Assembly: GCF_011045165.1 (NCBI RefSeq)
Contig: NZ_JAAKZI010000001.1
Span: forward strand, 62,001 to 126,000
DNA from: Arthrobacter silviterrae
Lineage (GTDB): Bacteria; Actinomycetota; Actinomycetes; Actinomycetales; Micrococcaceae
Direction: 5' to 3'
Length of the DNA stretch: 64,000 nt
Part shown: piece by piece, positions 8,046 to 16,759 of the stretch
How the letters are laid out: each line of letters starts with the position of its first letter
Position numbering within the stretch: the first letter of the stretch is position 1
Made by a program: the position numbers and the translations under genes
The notes under the pieces: model-generated
Databases searched by the model: none
Told to the model about the DNA's origin: nothing
Seen by the model: only the letters and a program-made list of their open reading frames with translations

Positions 8046-9602
8046 TTACGCGGCCGTGAACTGCACCGTGTGGTAGCCGGTGGCCCCGTTGGGGGCGGGC
8101 GGGGCAATGTCCGCCGTCTGCACCGTTCCGGAGCCGTCAACGGCGCGGACCTTGAGCTCATGGTGCCCCGCACCGGCCACCAGCGGCGCCTTCCACTGCA
8201 CCCACGTGTCCTTGTTGAGCGCCTCGGCGAGGGTGGCCGTCTGCCATGGGCCGCCGTCGAGCTGGACCTGCACGGCGGAGATGCCGCGCGTTGGGGACCA
8301 CGCCACCCCGGCTGCCGTGAGTGGACCGGCTGCGGGCCGGCCCTGGTTGCGGGGCGTGTCAATGCGCGACGCCGTCTTCATGGGCCCCAGCGCGCTCCAG
8401 CCCAGGGGCGTCCAATAGCCCTGGTCCGCGGCAAAGGTGGTCACCTTCAGCTCCGCCAGCCACTTCGTGGCGGACACATAGCCATAGAGCCCGGGGACCA
8501 CCAGCCTGGCCGGGTAGCCGTGCACCAGCGGGAGCGGCGCACCGTCCATGCCCACGGCGATCATGGCGCTGCGCCCGTCCGTCATGGCCTCCAGCGGCGT
8601 GCCGGCCGTGAACCCGTCGGTGCTGGTTGACAGGACCATGTCGGCCCCCGGCTTGACGCCTGCCTCGGCCAGGAGCTCGCGGACCGGCCAGCCCAGCCAG
8701 CGGGCATTGCCCACCAGCCCCCCGCCGACGTCATTGGACACGCAGCCGATGGTCACGTACAACTCAACCATGGGCTTGGCCAGCAGCTCGGCAAAGGTCA
8801 TGGTGACCTCACGCTCCACCATGCCCGTCACCTTCAGGGTCCAGCTGTCCGAGTTCACCGCGGGAACCACCAGGGCCGTGTCGATCCGGTAGAAGTTGTT
8901 GGGATCGGTGACCAGTGCCGAAATACCGGGAACGTCAAGCCGGGCATCCGCCGGGATGGGCGGGGCGGCCTTGGCCGGCAGGGGCAGGCGGACCTTGGCA
9001 CGCACATCCGCGACGGCCACGGCGGCCTGGCGGAACAGGGTCGAAGCGCCGCCGGCCAGAACGGCAATCACGGCACCGCCACCCATATACGCCAGAAAGG
9101 TGCGCCGGCTTGTTGGCCGGGCCTGGGCGGCCGGCAGGCCACCACGCTGCGGCGTCCGGGCGCCTCCCGGGCCCTGGCTGAGAAAACGTCCACGCACCCA
9201 GGCCAGCAGTCCCATCGCCGCCGCGGCGGCGAGCACCGGTGCGAAGTAGGCAGGCGGCGTGGTGTCGGGCCGGCTCGCCACGGCGGCGATGCCCGCCACA
9301 CCAAACAAACCCACAAGGACCAGGCCGGCACCCCTGAACCGGCGCTCCAGCAGCCCTGCGGCGGCTGCCAGCAGCGCCATGAGCACCACCATGGTGGTCA
9401 GGAAAACCGTCTTGTCCAAGGTGCCGAACAGGTGGATGGCCCATTCCTTCGTGCCGCCGGGCAGCATTCCAATGACCACCTGGCCCACGGCGGTGACGGG
9501 CGAGTCCGACGGGCTGAGCAACGCCGCCAGCAATTCGCCCGCCGCTACGCCCACGCCAACGCAGACCACCCCGGCCAAGCCCCAATAACGACGCAATTCC
9601 AT
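8046..9602 (-). CDS. Membrane-anchored sulfite-oxidase-like molybdopterin oxidoreductase
   Basis: Molybdoenzyme of 518 residues. Residues 1-135 hold about four membrane helices. A twin-arginine motif TSRRTFLAYMGG follows with Arg at 166-167 and another hydrophobic stretch, so the catalytic part is probably exported by Tat while tethered. The Mo-binding domain shows YVTIGCVSNDVGGG with the candidate Mo-ligand Cys near 287. A C-terminal sulfite-oxidase dimerisation-type beta domain (about 430-518) follows. Substrate and electron acceptor are unknown; no heme domain is visible. Location between moeA and moaA fits a molybdoprotein made with its cofactor genes. GGAGAGG precedes the ATG. Confidence 0.88.
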   Translation of the reverse strand: MELRRYWGLAGVVCVGVGVAAGELLAALLSPSDSPVTAVGQVVIGMLPGGTKEWAIHLFGTLDKTVFLTTMVVLMALLAAAAGLLERRFRGAGLVLVGLFGVAGIAAVASRPDTTPPAYFAPVLAAAAAMGLLAWVRGRFLSQGPGGARTPQRGGLPAAQARPTSRRTFLAYMGGGAVIAVLAGGASTLFRQAAVAVADVRAKVRLPLPAKAAPPIPADARLDVPGISALVTDPNNFYRIDTALVVPAVNSDSWTLKVTGMVEREVTMTFAELLAKPMVELYVTIGCVSNDVGGGLVGNARWLGWPVRELLAEAGVKPGADMVLSTSTDGFTAGTPLEAMTDGRSAMIAVGMDGAPLPLVHGYPARLVVPGLYGYVSATKWLAELKVTTFAADQGYWTPLGWSALGPMKTASRIDTPRNQGRPAAGPLTAAGVAWSPTRGISAVQVQLDGGPWQTATLAEALNKDTWVQWKAPLVAGAGHHELKVRAVDGSGTVQTADIAPPAPNGATGYHTVQFTAA

Positions 9603-9703
9603 GGCAACCTCTCCATTCGGGCCCCTGTCCGGCAGCCCGTGTCACAATTCTAGTTTTGTGTGGACCACAAAGCGCCCCAGGCGCCCAAACCGCGGCAATG
9701 GGC

Positions 9704-9709
9704 TAGCGT
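9704..9709 (+). promoter_or_regulatory. Putative -10 of moaA, leaderless geometry
   Basis: TAGCGT ends six bases before the moaA ATG at 9716; no Shine-Dalgarno is visible between them and no clear -35 upstream. Confidence 0.35.
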
Positions 9710-9715
9710 GGTGGC

Positions 9716-10870
9716 ATGAACACGGAACGCGTTTCACTCGGCATGCCGGCCGCCGCACCCGGCGCGCCGGGCACCGTTGGAGGCCCGGCAGACGGCGCTG
9801 CGCCGCGGCCCGGAGCTGCATCGCGGCCCGGCGCCCCTGGATCCGGGCTCGTGGACCAATTTGGCCGCGTGGCCACGGACATGCGCCTGTCGCTGACGGA
9901 CAAATGCAACCTGCGCTGCAGCTACTGCATGCCTGCCGAGGGCCTGGCCTGGCTGGCCAAGGCCAAACTGCTGACGGCGGCGGAAATCGTACGCCTGGTG
10001 GGCCTGGGCGTGGACCGGTTGGGCGTGCGCGAGCTCCGGCTGACAGGCGGGGAGCCGCTGGTCCGGGCGGACCTGGTGGAGATCATCGCAGCCCTGCGGC
10101 GCAACCACCCGTCCCTGCCCATTTCGCTGACCACCAACGGCGTGGGGCTGGCCGGAAAGGCACAGGCCCTGGCCGACGCCGGGCTGTCGCGCCTGAATGT
10201 TTCCATGGACACCCTGCACCACGACGCCTTCCTGCAGCTGACGCGCCGGCCGTTCCTGGACCAGGTCCTGGCCGGGATCGAGGCTGCCGATGCCGCGGGG
10301 CTGCGCCCCATCAAGGTCAATGCGGTGCTGCTGCGCGGCGTCAATGAGGGCCATGCCGCGGAACTGCTGGGCTGGTGCCTTGAGCGGGGCTACGAGCTGC
10401 GCTTCATTGAGCAAATGCCACTGGACGCCGATCACGGCTGGACCCGGGACGGCATGATCACCGCCGCAGAAATCAGGGAGCTCCTCGCCGCCAGCTTCGA
10501 GCTGGTCCCGGATCCGCGCGCCCGCGACGGCGCCCCGGCAGAACGCTTTGAGGTCCGTCGTCACGGCTCGCCCACGCTGTTGGGCACGGTGGGCATCATC
10601 GCCTCCGTGACGGAGCCTTTTTGCGCCGACTGCCGGCGCACCCGCATCACGGCCGAGGGGAAGGTGATGAGCTGCCTCTTTTCCAGGACGGAAGTCGACC
10701 TGCTGGCCCTGCTCCGTGCCGGTTCCTCGCCGGCCGACGACGACGCCGTTGCCGAGCGCTGGCAGGACGCCATGTGGGCGAAGCCCCGCGCCCACGGCAT
10801 GGGCCACCCCGGGTTGGGCGATGCCGACTTTGTCCAGCCCGACCGCAGCATGAGTGCCATCGGAGGATGA
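9716..10870 (+). CDS. moaA: GTP 3',8-cyclase (radical SAM)
   Basis: Radical SAM enzyme that starts molybdenum-cofactor synthesis by cyclising GTP. The 384-residue protein has the N-terminal cluster motif CNLRCSYC (Cys 64, 68, 71), the SAM-binding TGGEPL segment, and a C-terminal second cluster CADCRRTRITAEGKVMSC. It ends in Gly-Gly, as MoaA proteins do for activity. About 45 N-terminal residues are Ala/Pro/Gly-rich and precede the conserved core. It is followed two bases later by moaD and is divergent from the molybdoenzyme gene. Confidence 0.95.
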   Translation: MNTERVSLGMPAAAPGAPGTVGGPADGAAPRPGAASRPGAPGSGLVDQFGRVATDMRLSLTDKCNLRCSYCMPAEGLAWLAKAKLLTAAEIVRLVGLGVDRLGVRELRLTGGEPLVRADLVEIIAALRRNHPSLPISLTTNGVGLAGKAQALADAGLSRLNVSMDTLHHDAFLQLTRRPFLDQVLAGIEAADAAGLRPIKVNAVLLRGVNEGHAAELLGWCLERGYELRFIEQMPLDADHGWTRDGMITAAEIRELLAASFELVPDPRARDGAPAERFEVRRHGSPTLLGTVGIIASVTEPFCADCRRTRITAEGKVMSCLFSRTEVDLLALLRAGSSPADDDAVAERWQDAMWAKPRAHGMGHPGLGDADFVQPDRSMSAIGG

Positions 10871-10872
10871 GA

Positions 10873-11154
10873 ATGGACGTACGATTTTTTGCCGCCGCAG
10901 CAGCCGCCACCGGCGTCGAGGAGCAGCAGGTGGATCTGGAATCAGTGGCAGGCGCCGACCCGTTCACGCTCGCGGAGCTGTCGAAACTGCTGGTCTCCAC
11001 GTTCCCGGTGTCTGCCTCCGCCAGCACGCCGCCACTGTCCGAGCTGCTGACCCGGTGCAGTTTCCTGGTCAACGAGGTCTCCCAGAGGGACCTGGCCACA
11101 GAACTTGCGCCCGGCGACATAGTGGACGTCCTCCCCCCGTTCGCGGGTGGCTAG
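10873..11154 (+). CDS. moaD: Molybdopterin synthase sulfur-carrier subunit
   Basis: Ubiquitin-like sulfur carrier of 93 residues that pairs with MoaE. It starts MDVRFFAAAA, typical of a beta-grasp first strand, and ends LPPFAGG with the diglycine needed for adenylation and thiocarboxylation. GGAGG at 10862-10866 overlaps the end of moaA and gives a six-base spacing to ATG 10873, so translation follows moaA. No moeB-type activating enzyme is in the window. Confidence 0.92.
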   Translation: MDVRFFAAAAAATGVEEQQVDLESVAGADPFTLAELSKLLVSTFPVSASASTPPLSELLTRCSFLVNEVSQRDLATELAPGDIVDVLPPFAGG

Positions 11155-11160
11155 CCGCCG

Positions 11161-11249
11161 GCCCGGCATTTTTCCGGCGACTATCCGACTCCTCGGCCGC
11201 GGGCGGCCTGCGGGTCTCCTTTACGTCGCCTACAAAAAATGCCGGCTCC
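11161..11249 (+). repeat. Palindromic element family 1, copy A
   Basis: An 89-nt imperfect palindrome starting six bases after moaD. The outer arms are CCGGCATTTTT (11163-11173) and AAAAATGCCGG (11235-11245). Inner arms are GGCGAC (11176-11181) and GTCGCC (11225-11230). The centre is a GC-rich GGCCGCGGGCGGCC and the conserved block GTCTCCTTTACG. Nearly identical sequence recurs inverted at 32413-32502, and related copies lie at 32190, 55237 and 55346. It sits between convergent moaD and pepR, where it could act as a bidirectional terminator. Confidence 0.8.
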
Positions 11250-11286
11250 GGCGGCCGTGGCAGGCGCGGCAACACGGGCTTCCGGA

Positions 11287-11338
11287 GCGGGCATGGATTT
11301 CGGAGGCCGCCCGCGGCCGAGGAAATCTTACTGCCCGC
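11287..11338. repeat. Possible degenerate partner hairpin of family 1 copy A
   Basis: GCGGGCA (11287-11293) pairs with TGCCCGC (11332-11338), and GATTT with AAATC, around GGCCGCCCGCGGCC, which is the reverse complement of the copy A centre. The architecture resembles family 1 but the sequence is diverged, so membership is tentative. Confidence 0.35.
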
Positions 11339-11368
11339 GAGGGAGTCCGCGTTGCCGGGCACCCCGCA

Positions 11369-11382
11369 GGCTCGACCAGCGG
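11369..11382. repeat. Short dispersed repeat at the pepR 3' end
   Basis: GGCTCGACCAGCGG lies just beyond the pepR stop; the same 14 bases occur at 32577-32590, just beyond the proS stop. At both places a family-1 element is adjacent. Confidence 0.4.
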
Positions 11383-11387
11383 AGCGG

Positions 11388-12746
11388 CTACAGGCCGAAG
11401 GTTTCGGTTTCCTTGAAGGGGCCGACGACGGTGATCGTCCGGGGTGCCTCGGCGAGCTCGCGGGCCAGCTCCTGGACCTGGTCGGTGGTGACAGCGCGGA
11501 TGCGGTCCAGGGTTTCATCGATGTCGACAAACTCGCCGGAGACGAGTTCGGCGCGGCCCAGACGGGACATGCGGGAACCGGTGTCTTCAAGGGCCAGCAC
11601 GATGCCGCCCGACATTTGGCCCAATGCCTTGGCCAGCTCGGCCTCGGTGACGCCGTCGGACGCCAGCTTTTCGAGCTCGGCCGTCAGGAGGCCGATGACC
11701 TGGCCCACCTTTTGCGGGGAGCAGCCGGCGTACATGCCGAAGTAGCCGGCGTCGGCGTAGGAGGACGCGAAGGAGTAGGTGGAGTAGACCAGCCCGCGCT
11801 TTTCGCGGATTTCCTGGAACAGGCGGGAGGACATTCCGCCGCCGAGGATGGAGTTGAGCACGCTCATGACGTAGCGGCGGGAATCGTTGGCGCTCAGCGA
11901 GGGGCAGCCCAGGATGATGTTGGCCTGTTCCACCTGTCGGTTGTGGACGTGCAACCCGGCGGTGCCGGTGATTGATGCCCGGTCGGAACTGCGCCGCGGT
12001 GCCGGGGCGACGCCGTCGTCCAGGGACCAGCCGGCCGTGCGCAGTGCGGAAAGCACGTGGGCGCAGACATCGTCGTGGTCGAGGCCGCCTGCTGCCGTGA
12101 TGACCAGCGTGTCGGGGCGGTAGTGCTTTTGGTAGTGGGCCCAGACGGAGGCCCGCGGCACGGCCTTGATGGCATCCGGGGTGCCGCCGATGGGGCGTCC
12201 CAGGGGGTGGCTGCCCATGACGGCGGCCACAAACTTTTCGTGGGCGACATCCGTAGGGTCATCGCTGTCCATGGCGATTTCTTCCAGGATGACGTCGCGT
12301 TCCTGCTCCAGCTCGGCCGGGTCAAGCACGGCGGAGGTGACCATGTCGGCGATGACGTCGATGGCCATGGGCAGGTCGGTGTCAAGCACCCGTGCGTAGT
12401 AGCAGGTGCTTTCCTTGGCCGTGGCCGCGTTGGATTCCCCGCCCACCTCGTCAAAGGCGGAGGCGATCTCCAACGCGGTCCGGCGCAAGGTGCCCTTGAA
12501 CAGCAGATGTTCAAGGAAATGGGTCGAGCCGTGTTGGCCCTCGGTTTCATCCCGGGAGCCAACACCGACCCAAAAACCAATTGTCGCGCTTCGCTGCCCC
12601 GGCATGGACTCGGTCAGGACCCGGACACCCCCGGGGAGGACCGAGCGGCGCACGGCGGCGCCTCCGGCCTTCCCCGAGATCAGTGTGGAGTCGGGCTGTG
12701 CCGAACCGTCCGCGGCGGAAGTCAGCGGCAAAAGGGTGATTGCCAT
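11388..12746 (-). CDS. M16-family zinc metallopeptidase (processing-peptidase-like)
   Basis: Predicted peptidase of 452 residues in the pitrilysin/processing-peptidase family. The inverted zinc motif HFLEH is at 76-80, followed by the expected downstream glutamate region ERDVILEEIAMDSDD. The second half contains SSRLFQEIREKRGLVYSTYSF, the Arg/Tyr segment typical of the C-terminal M16 domain. It begins three bases after the pnp stop with no strong ribosome binding site, implying coupling to pnp. The pnp-peptidase pairing is conserved in many Gram-positive bacteria. The physiological substrate is unknown. Confidence 0.9.
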   Translation of the reverse strand: MAITLLPLTSAADGSAQPDSTLISGKAGGAAVRRSVLPGGVRVLTESMPGQRSATIGFWVGVGSRDETEGQHGSTHFLEHLLFKGTLRRTALEIASAFDEVGGESNAATAKESTCYYARVLDTDLPMAIDVIADMVTSAVLDPAELEQERDVILEEIAMDSDDPTDVAHEKFVAAVMGSHPLGRPIGGTPDAIKAVPRASVWAHYQKHYRPDTLVITAAGGLDHDDVCAHVLSALRTAGWSLDDGVAPAPRRSSDRASITGTAGLHVHNRQVEQANIILGCPSLSANDSRRYVMSVLNSILGGGMSSRLFQEIREKRGLVYSTYSFASSYADAGYFGMYAGCSPQKVGQVIGLLTAELEKLASDGVTEAELAKALGQMSGGIVLALEDTGSRMSRLGRAELVSGEFVDIDETLDRIRAVTTDQVQELARELAEAPRTITVVGPFKETETFGL

Positions 12747-12749
12747 GAA

Positions 12750-14987
12750 TTACTCAGCAGCGCCTTCGGAAACAGCCTCTTCAACGGTTTCTTCCTCGGC
12801 AACCACCGGGGAGAGGGACAGCTTGCCGCGGTCGTCGATCTTGGTGATTTCCACCTGGATCTTCTGGCCGACGGAAACCACGTCCTCGACATTGTCAACG
12901 CGCTTGCCGCCGGAGAGCTTGCGCAGTTCCGAGATGTGCAGCAGTCCGTCCTTGCCGGGCGTGAGCGAGATGAACGCGCCAAACGTGGTGGTCTTGACGA
13001 CGGTGCCCAGGTAGCGTTCGCCAATTTCGGGAACCTGCGGGTTCGCGATGGCGTTGATCGCTGAACGTGCGGCCTCGGCAGAGGGTCCGTTCGTTGCACC
13101 GATGTAGACCGTGCCGTCATCTTCGATGGAGATGTCGGCGCCGGTGTCTTCCTGGATCTGGTTGATCATCTTGCCCTTGGGCCCAATGACCTCGCCAATC
13201 TTGTCAACGGGGATCTTGACCGCGATGACGCGGGGCGCGAACTCGGAGAGCTCGTCCGGGACGTCAATGGCGGCGTTGAGCACGCTGAGGATGTGGAGGC
13301 GGGCTTCGCGGGCCTGCTTCAGGGCGGCGGCCAGGACCGACGCCGGAATGCCGTCGAGCTTCGTGTCCAGCTGGATGGCCGTGACGAACTCGGACGTACC
13401 GGCAACCTTGAAGTCCATGTCGCCGAAAGCATCTTCGGCGCCCAGGATGTCCGTCAGTGCGGCGTAGCGGGTCTGGCCGTCAACCTGGTCGGAGACCAGG
13501 CCCATGGCGATGCCGGCAACGGGGGCCTTCAGGGGCACACCGGCATTGAGCAGCGACAGGGTCGATGCACAAACGGAGCCCATGGACGTTGAGCCGTTGG
13601 AGCCCAGCGCCTCGGAGACCTGGCGGATGGCGTAGGGGAATTCCTCACGCGAAGGCAGCACGGGCACCAGGGCGCGCTCAGCCAAGGCACCGTGACCGAT
13701 TTCGCGGCGCTTGGGTGAGCCCACGCGGCCGGTTTCACCGGTGGAGTACGGCGGGAAGTTGTAGTTGTGCATGTAGCGCTTGCGCGTCACAGGCGAGAGC
13801 GAGTCAATCTGCTGCTCCATCTTGAGCATGTTCAAGGTGGTGACACCCATGATCTGGGTTTCGCCGCGTTCGAAGATGGCGGAGCCATGCACGCGGGGCA
13901 GTACCTCAACCTCGGCCGTGAGCTGGCGGATGTCCGTCAGGCCGCGGCCGTCGATGCGGATCTGCTCGGTGAGGATGCGCTGGCGGATGACGTGCTTGGT
14001 GACGGCGCGGAAGGCTGCGGAGAGTTCCTTCTCGCGGCCTTCGAAGTCCCCGGCCAGGGCGGCAACCGTCTCGTCCTTCAAGGCGTCGGAGGCGGCGTCG
14101 CGCTCCTGCTTGTCGGCGATGGAGAACACGGCGGCGAGCTTCTCGGCGGACGCTGCGCTGACGGCGTCGTATGCGTCGTCCTCGTAGTCCAGGAAGACGG
14201 GGAATTCAACCGTGGGCTTGGCGGCGCGGGCGGCCAGGTCGGCCTGGGCGTCGCACAGGGCCTTGATGAAGGGCTTTGCAGCCTCGAGGCCCTCGGCTAC
14301 GACCTCCTCGGTGGGGGCCTGGTGGCCCTCTTCCTTGATGAGGTTCCAGGAGTTGTCCGTGGCTTCGGCTTCCACCATCATGATGGCAACGTCGTCGCCG
14401 GCAATGCGGCCGGCCACCACCATGTTGAACACTGCATTCTGCAGTTCGGAGTGCTTCGGGAAGGCAACCCACTGGGGGCCGTTTCCGTCTTCAACCAGGG
14501 CCACGCGCACGCCGCCGATCGGGCCGGAGAACGGCAGGCCGGACAGCTGGGTGGACATCGAGGAGGCGTTGATCGCAACCACGTCGTAAAGCACGTCCGG
14601 GTTGATCGCCAGGATGGTGACCACAATCTGGACCTCGTTGCGCAGGCCCTTCTTGAAGGCGGGGCGCAGGGGGCGGTCCATGAGGCGGCAGGCCAGGATG
14701 GCGTCCGTGGACGGGCGGCCTTCGCGGCGGAAGAAGCTGCCGGGGATGCGGCCGGCGGCGTACATGCGCTCTTCCACATCGACTGTCAGCGGGAAGAAGT
14801 CAAAGCCTTCACGCGGGTGCTTGCCGGCCGTGGTGGCGGACAGCATGACGGTGTCTTCGTCGATGTAGACCATCGCGGAGCCCGCTGCCTGCTGGGCAAG
14901 GCGGCCGGTCTCAAAGCGGACCACGCGCTTGCCAAAGCGGCCGTTGTCAATGACGGCCTCTGCGTACTGAATCTCGGGACCCTCCAT
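12750..14987 (-). CDS. pnp: Polyribonucleotide nucleotidyltransferase (PNPase)
   Basis: Phosphate-dependent 3'-5' exoribonuclease and, in actinobacteria, an RNA-tailing enzyme. The 745-residue protein has two RNase PH domains (including [17 protein letters not shown] and the [30 protein letters not shown] active-site region), a KH domain ([26 protein letters not shown]) and an S1 domain ([31 protein letters not shown]). GGAGGTGA lies well placed before ATG 14987. The 318-base gap to rpsO suggests its own promoter or a processed leader. Confidence 0.97.
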   Translation of the reverse strand: MEGPEIQYAEAVIDNGRFGKRVVRFETGRLAQQAAGSAMVYIDEDTVMLSATTAGKHPREGFDFFPLTVDVEERMYAAGRIPGSFFRREGRPSTDAILACRLMDRPLRPAFKKGLRNEVQIVVTILAINPDVLYDVVAINASSMSTQLSGLPFSGPIGGVRVALVEDGNGPQWVAFPKHSELQNAVFNMVVAGRIAGDDVAIMMVEAEATDNSWNLIKEEGHQAPTEEVVAEGLEAAKPFIKALCDAQADLAARAAKPTVEFPVFLDYEDDAYDAVSAASAEKLAAVFSIADKQERDAASDALKDETVAALAGDFEGREKELSAAFRAVTKHVIRQRILTEQIRIDGRGLTDIRQLTAEVEVLPRVHGSAIFERGETQIMGVTTLNMLKMEQQIDSLSPVTRKRYMHNYNFPPYSTGETGRVGSPKRREIGHGALAERALVPVLPSREEFPYAIRQVSEALGSNGSTSMGSVCASTLSLLNAGVPLKAPVAGIAMGLVSDQVDGQTRYAALTDILGAEDAFGDMDFKVAGTSEFVTAIQLDTKLDGIPASVLAAALKQAREARLHILSVLNAAIDVPDELSEFAPRVIAVKIPVDKIGEVIGPKGKMINQIQEDTGADISIEDDGTVYIGATNGPSAEAARSAINAIANPQVPEIGERYLGTVVKTTTFGAFISLTPGKDGLLHISELRKLSGGKRVDNVEDVVSVGQKIQVEITKIDDRGKLSLSPVVAEEETVEEAVSEGAAE

Positions 14988-15305
14988 AGAGAGTCACCTC
15001 CATTTCCTTGTAGGTGTTCAAATACCCCTGCTCCAAGGAACTTGGCGGACCATCAGCCCAGGCTCCCACCGAAATTGCTGGTGGGCCTGTACAGCACCCG
15101 GTCTTCGATCGAGGCCCACGGGCTCCGGCTGCGAGGCCGTTCCCGGAGACCACTACCGAGGACCGCGAATGCGCGATGGCGGCAAGTCGCTTGGCTCAAG
15201 TGGTGCGCCGGGCGCGGACGCGCACCGGCACAAGGCACTGCTGCCTTGGGTCATTGCTGTGAAAGGCGGCCTCCCCCGGCTGGGAGAGACCGCCTCACGG
15301 TCATG
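14988..15305. other. pnp leader / rpsO-pnp intergenic region
   Basis: No gene is seen in these 318 bases. Near rpsO there is a terminator-like hairpin (listed separately). A small hairpin CCCACC/GGTGGG occurs at about 15066-15086. In E. coli pnp follows rpsO and its leader is a target of autoregulation; nothing here proves a similar site. Confidence 0.5.
15264..15297 (-). terminator. Rho-independent terminator after rpsO
   Basis: On the minus strand GGCGGTCTCTCCC and GGGGGAGGCCGCC form a long stem with a short loop, followed by TTTC. It lies about 10 bases after the rpsO stop and would separate rpsO from pnp. Confidence 0.65.
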
Positions 15306-15575
15306 CTAGCGGCGCAGGCCGAGACGCTCGATGAGCGTACGGTAGCGCGTGATGTCGGTGTCCTTCAGGTAGCTGAGCAGGCGACGACGGCGACCAACCA
15401 GGGCCATCAGGCCGCGGCGGGTGTGGTGGTCGTGCTTGTGCATCTTCAAGTGCTCAGTCAGGTCCGAGATGCGTCGTGAGAGCATCGCGATCTGAACCTC
15501 AGGCGAACCAGTGTCACCTTCGCTGGTTGCATATGCCTGCATGATTTCTTGCTTTACAGCGGCTTCAAGTGCCAC
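15306..15575 (-). CDS. rpsO: 30S ribosomal protein S15
   Basis: Primary 16S rRNA-binding protein of the small subunit. With the GTG start at 15575 the protein has 89 residues, the usual S15 length. Conserved features are [35 protein letters not shown] and [17 protein letters not shown] lies seven bases before the GTG. The frame stays open upstream but that part is not S15-like. Confidence 0.97.
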   Translation of the reverse strand: MALEAAVKQEIMQAYATSEGDTGSPEVQIAMLSRRISDLTEHLKMHKHDHHTRRGLMALVGRRRRLLSYLKDTDITRYRTLIERLGLRR

Positions 15576-15747
15576 AGGTAACTCCTCATAGGTGCCGTGA
15601 ACGTGGTGGAACCACATCTGGACCCGCCGGCACGCCGGCAGTCCCCAAACACAGTTGAATCCAGCCACCACGGACTGCAGCCGGACCCGTCCCCCAGTTT
15701 ACGGCAGGAGGGCGCGTTAAGTCGAAGCGGCGCATGTGGGGTGCGCC

Positions 15748-16728
15748 TCAGCGCGGCGCCGGGGCCAGGATGTCCCGCGCCTCCGCGACGTCGTGGTGCA
15801 TCTGTTCGATGAGCGCCTCCGGCCCGGTGTAGGCCACCATGCCGCGCAGCCGCTTCACGAACGCCACCACCACATGCTGCCCGTAGAGGTCGAACGCCTC
15901 AACGGGCTCCTCGGGGCGGTCGATGACAAATGCCTCCACCTGCCTGCTGACGCCGGCAAAGGTGGGGTTGGAGCCCACCGACACGGCGGCCGGCCACAAT
16001 TTGCCGTGTTCATCCGTGAGCCAGCCGGCATAAATGCCGTCGGCCGGGATGATCCCGCAGGCGTCGGGGGAAAGGTTGGCCGTGGGGAATCCCAGGACCC
16101 TGCCGCGGGCCGCCCCGTGCACCACTTCCCCGCTCATGCTGTGCCAGCGCCCCAAAACCTGCGCGGCCGTGTCAACGTCCCCCTTTTCCAGGACCTCGCG
16201 CACCCAGGTCGAGGACCAGCGCCTGTCGTGGCCTTCATCGTCCACCACGACGACGTCGAACCCCAGTTGGGCGCCCAGCCCCACCATGGTTGCCAGGTCC
16301 CCGGTGTTGCCCTTGCCGAAGCGGACGTCATGGCCCACCACCACCGTGCAGGCACCGAGGGTGTCGACGAAGACGCTGCGGACAAATTCCTCCGGCGTCT
16401 GCTGGGCGAATTCCAGCGTGTAGGGCACCACCAGGACGCCGTCCAGGCCCAGCTGCTCCATGGCGGCCAGCTTGTCCGCCAACCCCATGATCTGGGCGGG
16501 GGCCGTCTCCGGCCGGTGCACCCTGGCGGGGTGCGGGTCAAAGGTCAGGGCCACGGCCAGGGCACCGCGCTCACGCGCCACTGCCTTGACCTGCTCCAGC
16601 ACCTCCTGGTGCCCCCGGTGCAGCCCGTCGAAGTTGCCCAGGGTGACCACGCAGGGCCCAAAACCGCGCGGAACCTGCTCCAGGGAGTTCCAAATGTGCA
16701 CTGCTGTTCCTTCGCCCATTCCGTACAT
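15748..16728 (-). CDS. ribF: Bifunctional riboflavin kinase / FMN adenylyltransferase
   Basis: Makes FMN and FAD. The N-terminal nucleotidyltransferase domain shows TLGNFDGLHRGHQ near residue 29, FDPHPARV, and VGHDVRFGKGNTGD with STWVREVLEKGDV. The C-terminal kinase domain begins near RVLGFPTANLSPD and includes GIYAGWL and VSVGSNPTFAGVSRQVEAF. Length 326 is normal. A second in-frame ATG three codons later is an alternative start; the first is preferred because GGGAAG lies about seven bases upstream. It follows truB-associated genes and precedes rpsO, a common actinobacterial order. Confidence 0.96.
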   Translation of the reverse strand: MYGMGEGTAVHIWNSLEQVPRGFGPCVVTLGNFDGLHRGHQEVLEQVKAVARERGALAVALTFDPHPARVHRPETAPAQIMGLADKLAAMEQLGLDGVLVVPYTLEFAQQTPEEFVRSVFVDTLGACTVVVGHDVRFGKGNTGDLATMVGLGAQLGFDVVVVDDEGHDRRWSSTWVREVLEKGDVDTAAQVLGRWHSMSGEVVHGAARGRVLGFPTANLSPDACGIIPADGIYAGWLTDEHGKLWPAAVSVGSNPTFAGVSRQVEAFVIDRPEEPVEAFDLYGQHVVVAFVKRLRGMVAYTGPEALIEQMHHDVAEARDILAPAPR

Positions 16729-16759
16729 GACCTGCTTCCCGGCGGAAGCACTTCCTAGG

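Noticed and set aside
11147-11416. Small plus-strand frame across family-1 copy A
   Set aside because: It is only the translation of the palindrome between moaD and pepR, with no start signals or similarity.
14988-15305. A tRNA or riboswitch in the pnp leader
   Set aside because: No cloverleaf or known riboswitch core could be folded by eye; only simple hairpins were seen.
13767-15479. A 570-codon open frame antisense to pnp and its leader
   Set aside because: No motif, no promoter, and it runs across the pnp-rpsO intergenic region and into rpsO; a GC-driven shadow.
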